From assembly GCF_000237925.1 (NCBI RefSeq), contig NW_017386070.1:372001-436000 (forward strand): 64,000 bases of DNA. The letters run 5' to 3'. The position numbers and the translations under genes were made by a program. Below the pieces are notes generated by a model. It did no database searches. It had not been told where the DNA came from and was given only the letters and a program-made list of their open reading frames with translations. How positions within the stretch are numbered: position 1 is the first letter of the stretch; each line of letters starts with the position of its first letter. Origin of the DNA: Schistosoma mansoni. Its lineage: Eukaryota; Platyhelminthes; Trematoda; Strigeidida; Schistosomatidae. Below are positions 53,201 through 62,125 of this stretch, in pieces.

Positions 53201-56200
53201 TTTATATTAATAAAGCAGTTATCGTCTTCAGTTTTAGTGACTAAAATGTCTACTGTCATTAGAACTTCAGTGACCTGAGCTACAAATATTGACAGTCATG
53301 TAAATGAAATTCTCTTTAAATAGTTAAAATTATTTAATGATAACCAGCTAAGTAGACTCGATCGTATTAGATAACAGCTGGTAGTAGGATAAGTTCATTT
53401 ACGAGAACCGTCAGTAAAGTGTCTTAACATTTCACTTGATATAGTATTATCATTGTGACCTAGATTATGTATGATCCTGGCTGTCCCAGTGTATAGTATC
53501 ATAGTGAAACCGATCACAAGGCACCTTTGCATAGCGTTTCTCAAACTTTTCTCTCTACTCAAGTTACAGATAAATTTCCACTATTAAACTCAAATTTAAT
53601 CAAATTAATCTAATCAAATTCCTCCTTATTAGAAGTCTTTCCACAACTTATTTTCTCACAACTGAGGCTTTTTGCTACCTCTCACAGAGTGTATAAAGTT
53701 ACGAAAAAGCATCAGCAAGTTCAGCATTTCTGTTAGTCTATGTCAGATGCAACATTTTTTTCTCAATCCGTATGTCTATAATTATTGGATCTCATGCAAA
53801 GGTTATACCAAACCAGTAGCGTATAAGAGTCATAATAATTCAAATCGAATCCCGTTTGCTTGCAAATCACTCCCCCCCTCCTAGTCTCATCTATCCTTCC
53901 AAAACTACCGAGCTGAATTCAAGTATTTTTAAAGACACCAAGTGTTCAAAAAGTGTGGTGAAATTGAATTTTCGTTTGTCAATGCTTTCAAAGTACTACT
54001 AGTTTCCATTCTGTCTGTCTATCAACTGTTGTGTTAACGTGAGGTACTCATATATGCGTGCTTCATTTGATCAAGTTCTCACTAATATAGATTCAGTAAG
54101 ATTGAAACCTAAATAAATTAGAGTGGATGAACTCAATGTTAAATTAATAGACAGTTCTCACATCTTAGCACTAGAGTGCTATCATGGCCAAACCTCGGAT
54201 ATATTCTGAGTCCACGGGAGATTTTCCTTCATCTCTGAATACGAAATTGTGGATACCTACTCTATCTCAGTTAAAATATATATGGTCAAGAAATAATCTA
54301 TCATGTTGACAAATCGAGTAAATTATTTGTAAACTAGTTCATTTTGTAATTTCCATAACATCTACATTAGTTAACAATCATTAATCAACGTCAGCCTATA
54401 ATAAAGATTCCGAATAACGATACGTGATTTAATGTGTTCAATGAATTAAAATACAAATACACAATGAAACAGCTGGAAAATTAATATATTAGCATAATGA
54501 TATATTATCTATAAAGCAATTTAAATTGACTGGTATATCTTCAAAATTGATGATCTAAGTTTACAGTTTGCAGTAACAAGAGTTAGCATAACTAATATGT
54601 AGTAAAAATAACTTGTGGATTTGGAATATTACCAGTTGGTCTAAAACCAGAAAGTCATTTCATAAAGCAATAGAAATAAAGGAATGTATATTGAATAAAA
54701 TTAAAAGTGAATGTTAGAAACATTGGATCCTTCATTGTATCCTTATATTCAGTTAAATTGTAAAGAACTATTATGTTCCTTGATTATAAAAATTTAAAGT
54801 TCATAAAAGAGTATCAACAAACATGATTCAAGCAACATTAATTTGAGTTACAGTTATTTTTGGTAAGTTTGAAATATTAACAGTTGAATTGATGAGTCGA
54901 TTTAAGCTAGACTACTACTAAAACCGTGTAAGCACTGAACAGCGGTTCCATACCAGTGTGGGACTCCTCAGCACTGAGCATTCACGATCACACACAAGAG
55001 ACTCGAACCCAGGACCTACGATCTTATACGCGAACGTTTAAACTCTTGACCACTAGGTCGACATCCAATGATGTTAAGGTTTAACTTTCATTGATCCACG
55101 AATGACTGCACAACCATTCCATTCTCTACCTGACACGCATTAAACTCCACCGGTCACGACTTCTCACTAGGACTCCAAGAATTCCCTCACAAAGCTAGTC
55201 ACTAGTGAGCACATGGTAATTATCAGTATGAGATTGTGAAGATTGTTAAGTTTTTGATTGAGATCCCACGTGAGGGATCGTGGATGCACACTGTTGAGGA
55301 GTTACATACTAGGACGAAACGGTCATCCAGTGCTTCCAGGTTTCCATTCGTGGTCTACCTTACATCGACTCATCAATTCAACCATCAACATTACTACAAT
55401 CTCCATAAACCCCATTCTGATCATAATTATTCCTTTGTTTAGTTGAACTTTCATTTAATTGACCTTTATTAATTATCAAATAAATTGTCTTGATAAGTGT
55501 GTGTGTGTGTATGTGTTCAGATTGTTCGAAATACCTAGCGCAAATACATTACATCATTCTGATCAACCCCGTCTTCACATTGATTTATGAAAATTTAGGA
55601 AAGGGATTGACTACTTTGACATCAGAATCCTAAAAGATATAGATATCCGATTGGTTTATTTCTCTATTTTGCACATTATGATGTTAAGGTTTTATTGTTA
55701 GTTTATCAAGCCACTAAAATTATTTGTATTCGTCTGTATGAATTAATGAGAAGTAACAGAATCTCAATGGTTCACACACATAAGAATAAATTTAATCTAC
55801 TTTTTGTCAGCATAACTAAATCATCATGCTATATAAACTCAAAGTAGGGATAATCATAGTCACAAACTATAGATTCAACATAGTCTAATTTGAGTATTTT
55901 TTATTATTAAAAAAATAACCTCATTTCCAGATTTTGTAATTAACAGAATCTTTCTAGTTCCATTCTCTTTAGTTGAAATAGATAGCGGTAAACTAGTGGT
56001 TGGCAGTATCCCTGGATGACTTCCCCACACAGAACATAGTCCTGAATGGAAATTATGGGTGATTAAGTGATGAACCAGCGGGGAGAAATGTTAAAACTTT
56101 AAGACACATAAACAGTGACCTGATTTTACACAGTGTAAAACAAGATATCGGTATTTCAAGGACAAAAGTTCTCTGTTAAGATGGAGTGTCAAAATACCGT

Positions 56201-58998
56201 AGTTATTAGTTTCTGACTTTGACATTACAATGTTCATAATCAAGGTACGTCTTGAAACGTCTTAGATTCACTTCTCAAAACGAGTTACTTATGAACAGTG
56301 GAATGTTATACATAATGCTATGTTCAGCTATATGTAGTTTTTAAATACTTTATCCAAACTGCAGGCATCAAAAGTCATCTTAGACTGGTACTAAATTCAA
56401 ATAGGTATTCAAATTTTTGATCCTACGTAAATTTGTGGTGTATTCAGAGGAATTCTGTCAGAAATTTAATAACTCTAGACCGAATAAAGAGGCCACAAAG
56501 TTCTTTGAAGGTGAAGTGTGAATACTTTCATTCACTTATAGTTATGTCTAACCTACAAATAAATTTCAATATAAATGGTGCGTGGGGACTATCCCAATGA
56601 CGAAACTTTGATATAAACACTTACAAGTGATGTTTGCTTTGTCCCTGGTACTTTTTTATTGTACCAATACACAACAAAGAAGTTATTTATCCACCAGATA
56701 GCCTATTCTTTTAAACACGCACAAGAGTTCTGCTCGGTCTGTTTTAGAAACCAAATAGGGATGTATTTTCTGAAGTATTTCGTAAGATATGAATTGACTT
56801 CAATACACTATTCGTACTCAAATTAGATGGATTTAATGACTTTGAACAACTTCTAAGTAATTTTCATCCCAAACCCAATGATATTGTTATAAATTGTTAG
56901 TCGAATGAGGTTTTATTTACTCTGCTTTGCATCAGACTTTAAATAAACGTTTTTATTATTACCTAGAAGTGGTGTGGGATCTGAAAGTGTAGCGTGATAA
57001 TTGTGAGTAATGTGGTGTAAGCTCGAAGACCTTCCTCATCACAAAAGAATATTAGCTTGGAAACTATTGAACACCATATAACACTACTTTTTTATTTTCC
57101 TGTTTAGGACTGTTTTGTCCAAGATTCTTACTACTCACTGTACAGTTATTGCAAGTGCCAAGTCCTTTTCTTGTCTAAAATTCTTAAGGTGGTTTGATAT
57201 ACAGCAATTACAAGAGGAGTATGTGAGTTATGAAGTTGTATCAATCGCATGATATTCATACTTCTTTCAGCTCAATACACACTGACAGGATTTATATTTT
57301 TATAATCTAAAAAACTAAGGTCCCGTCTAAAGCTAACTCCTCTTAGCTTTAATAGGTAACGGAAGTTGAACAACAAGGGCCAACAAATTAATTCGATGAC
57401 ATTCAAAATATTTATTGTGAACGACAATGTTAAAAAAATTCTATTCAATATCATGTATTTATCTAGAAAATAAGGAGTAGGTCATACTGGATTGACTTAA
57501 TCCGCTATTCAATGAAATGGTTATTATTTTGTAGTTGTGGTCGTAACCAACTTGAAGATTACCATTTAACTTGTTCAATTAGTTATCAGGAGACAAGTTG
57601 TGACTTAATTGAGACTAACTGATTTGAAATAGTCTGTTTAAACATTTAGCAAATGGAATAGAAGGCATAATAACCATTCAAATATTGCTTGCCGTTCTCT
57701 TAATAGTCAACTCCATAGCTAGTTACATATTACTAACACGTAGGAATAAGAACCTGAGTGTATATTTTTTCTACGAAATAGAAAAAATACTTCATCATTT
57801 ATTTGAAAACCAGCCTCAGACAAGCTTCTAGTTGAAATACGGTTGCAAAATAGTTCAGTCCGTTACACTCATTAAAATATATTTATTTGAAATTAATATA
57901 TATATATATATAGGTATTGGCATTGTACAAAATTATGTTGTATAAAAGAGGATTTTACAGGCTTTTGTCTACTGGTTGCTTCAACTCAGACCTTACCTGT
58001 GTAAACGCGACAATTAAGTGGTTTCATTACTCAGTAACTGGGCTTTTTTTAAAAAGACTAATACGGCAGAAATGAAAGTCGACATCTACAACAGTACACA
58101 ATACTTTCCACACAAAATTTGTTCATGGGAGTATTGAATTTGAATATCACATAACTTCAACCACTCATAGAATGATTTATGATTATTCACTGAATTTCAT
58201 CTATAATGTTACGCAATATTAATGGAGAGTAAAGCATTTTACTATTGAATCATTTATATTTTCAATAAACTGCATCCTTTTCAGGAATGCTCATCACCAA
58301 ACTGACTGAATTGAATAGTCTGTATGGTAGTACTTAGGATAGAGTATGATCCATTAGTTTCTCTAATGCGCTCTAGATGAGATGTAAAATGGTACGAATT
58401 TATGAAGATTTTATGTTTTTCATATTATAAAAGTTAATCAACACCAACACATTCAGGGTGTAAGTAATGACTAATTTGTAACCAGTCAATATATGAATTA
58501 AACACTGTTTTACCTAGCATCATAGTCCGTCAAATAAGTTAAGTCAGCAGTGAGGACATGTCTACAGTATAAATGGTTTTCCTTCCCTCAATAACCCAAC
58601 AAATTATACAGAAAAAACTGTGATGTGGTGTCATATTTCAGACTTTTAATTTAAGTGAAATCTAGTTTAATCCCTCAAGAATAAAAATTTAAAAAACTAA
58701 CATACCCTTTTTAAACCTATAATTTAGAATAAACTTCATATTTAAACCGGGTAGCTCGGTTCCCGTTGAATTAAATCTCATGAGTAAGACGTTGTGTCGT
58801 CCAACTATTGGATAGTAATGATGTTGAAAACCTGATCCGATTTTGAGTGATTCTAGTTCATTTGATCTATCACAATACACATGATCGGGCTCTTTATTAG
58901 ATTGAAGTATTTCATGAGAATATTCATAGGTTGGTTTGTTGATTTGTTCACCAGGTAATAATCTACTGCCATAAACTGCCATATGTCCACGATCACAT
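37481..58998 (-). CDS. NETO/LEV-10-like CUB-CUB-CUB-LDLa transmembrane protein, 3' eight exons
   Basis: Exons in transcript order are 58998-58706, 52941-52586, 47915-47552, 46602-46411, 45493-45373, 42557-42478, 39675-39541 and 38229-37481. All junctions are GT/AG with matching phases, giving about 762 residues plus missing N-terminal exons. The order is a partial CUB, a full CUB, a third CUB, an LDL-receptor class A domain, one membrane segment and a 220-residue cytoplasmic tail. This is the architecture of NETO proteins (two CUBs) and nematode LEV-10 (five CUBs), which are auxiliary subunits of glutamate or acetylcholine receptors at synapses. The tail is His-rich and ends ISIV, a class I PDZ-ligand pattern. 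Signal peptide and first exon were not found before the window edge. A receptor-auxiliary role is inferred from architecture. Confidence 0.82.
38230..39540. other. Intron 7 of the NETO-like gene
   Basis: No feature is recognised in this AT-rich intron. Confidence 0.6.
39541..39675 (-). CDS. NETO-like exon 7: LDL-receptor class A domain
   Basis: The 135-nt exon (TTTTTTCAG acceptor, GCT|GTAAGT donor) encodes [20 protein letters not shown], then NCG, a ten-residue insert and DESDEASC. The six cysteines and the acidic DESDE calcium cage of an LDLa domain are all present. The sixth Cys codon is completed by the next exon. Confidence 0.88.
40025..41690 (+). mobile_element. SR2-like RTE LINE with its RT deleted, in intron 6
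   Basis: The copy begins with a GC-rich 5' end (CGCCTGTAGCTCTTCTAGAG). It reads through an endonuclease ([63 protein letters not shown]). Near 41200 it jumps to the extreme C-terminal domain ([16 protein letters not shown]) and a 3' end with TAAG/CAAG repeats. The reverse-transcriptase core is absent. The endonuclease reads with few interruptions after 40586. AATAATAAT at both edges may be a target-site duplication, but it is blurred by ATA-rich flanks. It lies antisense to the NETO-like gene. Confidence 0.85.
41691..42477. other. Intron 6 remainder
   Basis: AT-rich intron sequence with no feature beyond the (TAA)n-rich tract next to the LINE. Confidence 0.6.
42478..42557 (-). CDS. NETO-like exon 6 (80 nt): end of CUB-3
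   Basis: The acceptor is CTTCTAAACAG and the donor GAAA|GTATGT. It encodes [20 protein letters not shown], the closing strands of a CUB domain, then LPIDPE. With the upstream exon the junction reads [18 protein letters not shown]. The exon needs phase 2 entry and phase 1 exit, both met by its neighbours. Confidence 0.8.
42558..45372. other. Intron 5 of the NETO-like gene
   Basis: About 2.8 kb of AT-rich intron. A (TC)n(TA)n microsatellite lies at 43465-43496. No other feature is recognised. Confidence 0.6.
43465..43496. repeat. (TC)n(TA)n microsatellite
   Basis: A run of CT units passes directly into a run of TA units. Confidence 0.9.
45373..45493 (-). CDS. NETO-like exon 5: middle of CUB-3
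   Basis: It encodes [35 protein letters not shown] and VARV. Two donors are possible: CGA|GTAAAG and GTAAA|GTAGGT. The second is chosen because only it matches the phase of the next exon and gives a normal CUB strand (VARVKMHTATD). Confidence 0.78.
45494..46410. other. Intron 4, with a GC-richer unknown block
   Basis: AT-rich apart from 45905-46145, which is much richer in GC and is listed separately. Confidence 0.5.
45905..46145. repeat. GC-richer block of unknown origin
   Basis: This block inside an AT-rich intron has unusual composition (GGCGGGGCTAGGCAGAAAGC, TCGATAATTCGCTGC). It looks like part of an inserted repeat, but no coding, LTR or SINE signature is visible. Confidence 0.3.
46411..46602 (-). 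CDS. NETO-like exon 4: start of CUB-3
   Basis: The exon follows ATTTTTAG and ends ATGA|GTAAGT. It encodes [16 protein letters not shown], then [20 protein letters not shown], the classic CUB opening, then [13 protein letters not shown]. It joins exon 3 in phase 1. Confidence 0.85.
46603..47551. other. Intron 3 of the NETO-like gene
   Basis: AT-rich; a (TA)n tract lies near 46657-46674. No other feature is seen. Confidence 0.6.
47552..47915 (-). CDS. NETO-like exon 3: second half of CUB-2
   Basis: The exon starts [12 protein letters not shown] after GATTTAG and includes [20 protein letters not shown], then [20 protein letters not shown], the C-terminal CUB strands. It ends DKPG|GTATGT in phase 1. 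A loop of about 50 residues between DFLEI and YCGKY is longer than usual. Confidence 0.85.
48535..48725 (-). mobile_element. Smα-type SINE in intron 2 of the NETO-like gene
   Basis: On the minus strand a tRNA-like head with A-box-like sequence near 48693-48675 and B box GGCTTCGATTCCCGG (48658-48644) is followed by a hammerhead ribozyme-like tail. The order matches Smα retroposons, which are pol III-transcribed and spread by LINE machinery. It lies in the same orientation as the host gene. Confidence 0.8.
48556..48626 (-). ncRNA. Hammerhead ribozyme of Smα, mutated core
   Basis: The minus strand reads GGGATGCAGGCACGTCGAG, then CTCATGAG where the core should be CTGATGAG, then GCAAATAGAACGAAG where GGACGAAAC is usual, then GCGCGTC|CTGGATTCCAC with the cleavage triplet GTC kept. 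Stems I and III are still recognisable. The G-to-C change in the CUGA core and the lost A after GAA should abolish cleavage. Confidence 0.75.
48726..49794. other. Intron 2, part between SINE and LINE
   Basis: AT-rich sequence; no feature is seen. Confidence 0.6.
49795..50890 (+). mobile_element. SR2-like RTE LINE 3' fragment in intron 2
   Basis: Plus-strand translation shows reverse-transcriptase motifs: [19 protein letters not shown] (motif B), [17 protein letters not shown] (motif C) and the C-terminal domain [16 protein letters not shown], with several stops and frame changes. The copy starts just before motif B, so it is 5'-truncated. Its 3' end (CACGAGG...AGTAAACAAGTAA) matches the 3' end of the 40025-41690 copy. 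It lies antisense to the NETO-like gene. Confidence 0.85.
50891..52585. other. Intron 2 remainder
   Basis: AT-rich intron sequence, with no supported feature. Confidence 0.6.
52586..52941 (-). CDS. NETO-like exon 2: first half of CUB-2
   Basis: The acceptor is CATTTGTAG and the donor CAG|GTAAGG. It encodes [19 protein letters not shown], a Ser-rich low-complexity stretch ([15 protein letters not shown]), then the CUB opening [20 protein letters not shown] and [11 protein letters not shown]. The Ser-rich spacer between CUB-1 and CUB-2 is unusual and may be O-glycosylated. Entry phase 1 matches exon 1. Confidence 0.85.
52942..54904. other. Intron 1 of the NETO-like gene, 3' part
   Basis: AT-rich intron sequence, with no supported feature. 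Confidence 0.6.
54930..54992 (-). ncRNA. Hammerhead-like remnant, left arm
   Basis: The minus strand keeps the core CTGAGGA (CUGANGA form) and the start of stem II (GTCCC). The second core strand reads TGGAACC instead of CGAAAC, so activity is unlikely. Confidence 0.5.
55283..55340 (+). ncRNA. Hammerhead-like remnant, right arm
   Basis: The plus strand keeps the second core strand GGACGAAACGGTC with a GTC cleavage triplet. The first core strand reads TTGAGGA instead of CTGAGGA, and stem II is decayed. Activity is unlikely. Confidence 0.5.
55441..58705. other. Intron 1 of the NETO-like gene, 5' part
   Basis: AT-rich; a short (GT)n run at 55497-55511 and a (TA)n run at 57896-57913. No other feature is supported. 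Confidence 0.6.
58706..58998 (-). CDS. NETO-like exon 1 of those found: second half of CUB-1
   Basis: The acceptor is CTGTTTACAG and the donor AAGG|GTATGT. It begins [18 protein letters not shown] and ends [15 protein letters not shown] and MKFILNYRF, the closing strands of a CUB domain. It needs an upstream exon ending in phase 2 with the first half of the domain and the signal peptide. No such exon was found up to 64000. Confidence 0.82.
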
Positions 58999-61459
58999 CT
59001 GTAAACAGAATCATGAAAATTGAATTGCATATACCATTATGAAGTTATACTATGTGGAATTCAGAGTGTTAATCCTATGCAGTAATAATGTTAAATCAAA
59101 ATTTTGAAGTAGCTCTATTTTGTTTCATGGTGATATATAATCTAGGAATGTAAGGCTAGAGATTTTTGTACACTTTGAAAAATGCCTTTACAAATAGCTA
59201 AGTTCATCAGAATTTAGAAATATCATCTGGATAAAATGTTGTACTTCGACTTTTCAAACAAACCCCTAATAATCTAAGTAGTGGAGCTTTAAAACGCATT
59301 ACTTAAGGACTCTGATAAGAGTCGTTAATAGAGTAAAATTCCCACTTATTTCTGATCGACACTGATATGTGTTAAATATACTGCTTGCCCACAAACGTCC
59401 AACATAAATAAAGGTTATTTTTAGTCTAATTTCGCTTCGAAGCAAAAATAAATTCTTTTTAGGGAGGGAGATTCAATTTCAAATTACATAAATTAATGTT
59501 CAGTAATATCAAATATCTATTTTTAAAAATGAACATCATGGCACTGTAAAACCTAACTAGAAATTCAATATATATCTTATATTCCGAATAAATTTCTCAA
59601 ACATAGAAAAACGAAAATCTACAGAATACGCCAAGCATAATGAAAATCTTTGTTTTTTTCATCACAGTAATAATCTTTAAACTTAATTAGCTTCTTATTA
59701 ATCATTCTTACATGCTTCTATCGACCTAATGGAGGAAAAACATCTGCAGTTCTCACCCATAGTGTTGCACTATATACTGGTACAAACTTCCCATTATTGA
59801 AGTTATTCAAGATGTCATACTTATTTATTACCGCTAGATATTAGCTACGGTAGCTAAATCTTTAGATCATTATTTTAGCAGGACATTTTACGGTAAAGCG
59901 AAATATATAATCCAACACTTTTCACTGCTTATTCCAGGACTTTCAAAACTTTGCTTCAAGATACACAAAAAGCTCACAAATGAAACAGCATATACCAGAG
60001 AAGCCGAACTGATAGCAAGCATTCTTCCGATAAATTTATAAACTGTCTTCTTAGGTTCATTATCTAATAAAGTTTTATTTCAAAAGCTTGATATTATCGT
60101 AATAAGATATTTTGATTCCTGAAATTTTCATGTCCTTTCAATCAAGTGAATTCATGAATATGATTTTTAACTTTACTCTTTGACTTATCTTTAGGGGATC
60201 CGATTTCTGCAGTTGTCATATTCCAATATAATAACCATTAGGGCCAATATTTCATTATTTTCATAGCTATCACTTAAAATCAACATGTCAGTCACCTAAA
60301 CCATCTAATTAAATATTAGTTCGATTAAAAGTTCATATGGATGTATTTATCATGGGCCGCTGTAATACTTTTATTAGTTTCTGTGAAATGTAATCAATAA
60401 CAACACTGGACTAGGATCTACAACCCTTTTAATTAACTGAAAACCTTATCCTATGGGTTCTGGTGGTATTTCATCAATTAATCTTCAAACATATATCTTA
60501 TTTAAAACTGAGCTCACTGGCTTGAAGTATTAGTAAAACCTAACGACAATTAGTAACCGTTTCATTCCTTCCTGAATTCTTCAGTAACTTGAGTTCCTTC
60601 ATAATCTACATCAGTCTGTCTATGAGCTCAAATTTTCGGATAATATTAACAATGTAAACCAATGAGTCATTCTGGGTAAGCTTAAGAGACTAACTGTCTA
60701 CTTGCTGATTTTGATTTAAAAATAAATTTTCCACAAAATTATAAAAAGACTAGCACAAAATTCTGATTTTCAGTACAAAAACATAATTCAGAAATCAATA
60801 TTGGACATGTAATCAGTCAGGTCAGTAGTCTTATCAATAATTTAACAGAAATGTGTTTTTGCTTTATGCTAGTCGGGAGATAACTAGTAATATGAGTTGA
60901 AATATTCTTAGGTCAAATAATTTCTTGGATAATTACGTATATTCGAAATATTAAGAAAATCGATTAAAAGTAATCCACCTACTGATTAAGTAGAAAACTT
61001 TTACATGAGAAAATTGATCTCAACAGTGAAAAAAGGAAGCTAGGAAACAACCATATTAGTATCAACTCTTACGTCAACGTTATAACAAGCTGTCGAAAAT
61101 GTCAGATTACGTTATGAATCCAGTCACATAAATGGTTTAAGTGGAATGAATAAAATATCATAAGATTGACTAGTGAAGATGGATAATGATCACAAAATTT
61201 AAGGCGGCATGCTTGAATATCTCGGCTACCTGTTCCTACCATCTAGATATTTTAACAAGTTTTCCGTTTTACCTTGTTTGTTTTAACAAATCATTATGTC
61301 AATTAATTGCATAACCGATTCAGGTGCGTTTGTGAAAAGTTTACGACCGTCCGCTGTACAAGTTATAAAAATGTACAATCGGAGACATCGTGATGGCTGG
61401 CAATTTGAATTGAAAAGAATGAATATTATTCATATTTCGACTTTTCAAATGCTAATATC
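58999..61459. other. Upstream intron of the NETO-like gene
   Basis: AT-rich. No upstream CUB exon, repeat or other feature was recognised. Confidence 0.5.
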
Positions 61460-62125
61460 TAACTGACGATCAAACTCCGCCTGTAGCCCCTCCGGGGGCA
61501 CTGAACAACAGGGCGGACAACGTCACAAAAGTTTAATATAGCCTTTCTTCGAGATACTGACAGACTCAACAAATTCAAGATAACCCTCAATAATAAGTTC
61601 CAAGCCTTGCATGATCTACTCACTGGAGAGGGGACTACTATGGAGAGCAACTGGAAAAGGATCAAGTAGGCAATCACTTCAACATGTCATAAGGTTCTGG
61701 GTCACAAAAATCACCAACAAAAGGAATGGATCACTGTTGGTACACTGGATAAGGTTGAAAAAAGGAGAAACGAGAAGGCAGCAATCAATACCAGCCGAAC
61801 AAGAGCAGAGGAAGCCAAGGCACAAGTCGAATACACAGAAGCAAACAAGCAAGTGAAGAGGAGCATCAGAAATGACAAACGTAAATATGTGGAAGACTTA
61901 GCAATGACGGCGGAAAAGGCTGCAAGAGAAGGAAACATGCGACAACTGTATGATACAACAAAGAAACTTGCTGGAAATTACAGTAAACCAGAACGACCAG
62001 TGGAAAGCGAAGAAGGCAAAGCAATCACCAACATTGAAGAACAGCAAAAGAGGTGGGTAGAACACTTCAAAGAACTCTTGAATCGACCAGCTCCACTAAA
62101 CATACCCAACATCATAAATTTACGT
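61460..62125 (+). mobile_element. SR2-like RTE LINE fragment with intact 5' end
   Basis: It starts with the same GC-rich 5' end as the 40025 copy (CTCCGCCTGTAGCCCCTCCG). It then jumps directly to the linker after the endonuclease (FLRDTDRLNKFKITLNNKFQ) and continues through a basic, Ala/Glu-rich linker (RKYVEDLAMTAEKAAREGNM, RWVEHFKELLNRPAPLN). It stops near 62125, before the reverse-transcriptase motifs. The endonuclease is thus deleted and the 3' part is missing. Confidence 0.8.

Larger units (their letters stand above)
54905..55440. mobile_element. Fold-back of two Smα-like hammerhead SINE remnants, head-to-head
   Basis: The left arm (minus strand, about 55080 to 54925) has an A-box-like GACCTAGTGGTC, the B box GGGTTCGAGTC (55010-55000), then the hammerhead-like CTGAGGAGTCCC (54971-54960) and CTGTTCAGTGC. 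The right arm (plus strand, about 55255-55350) reads GGGATCGTGGATGC, TTGAGGAG, AGGACGAAACGGTC and ATCCAGTGC. About 65 bp at the two ends are inverted repeats at roughly 70% identity. The middle (55085-55250) is unique and has no recognised content. Confidence 0.6.

Noticed and set aside
54996-55062. A tRNA gene suggested by A- and B-box sequences
   Set aside because: No cloverleaf could be drawn; the boxes belong to the head of an Smα-like SINE followed by a hammerhead remnant.
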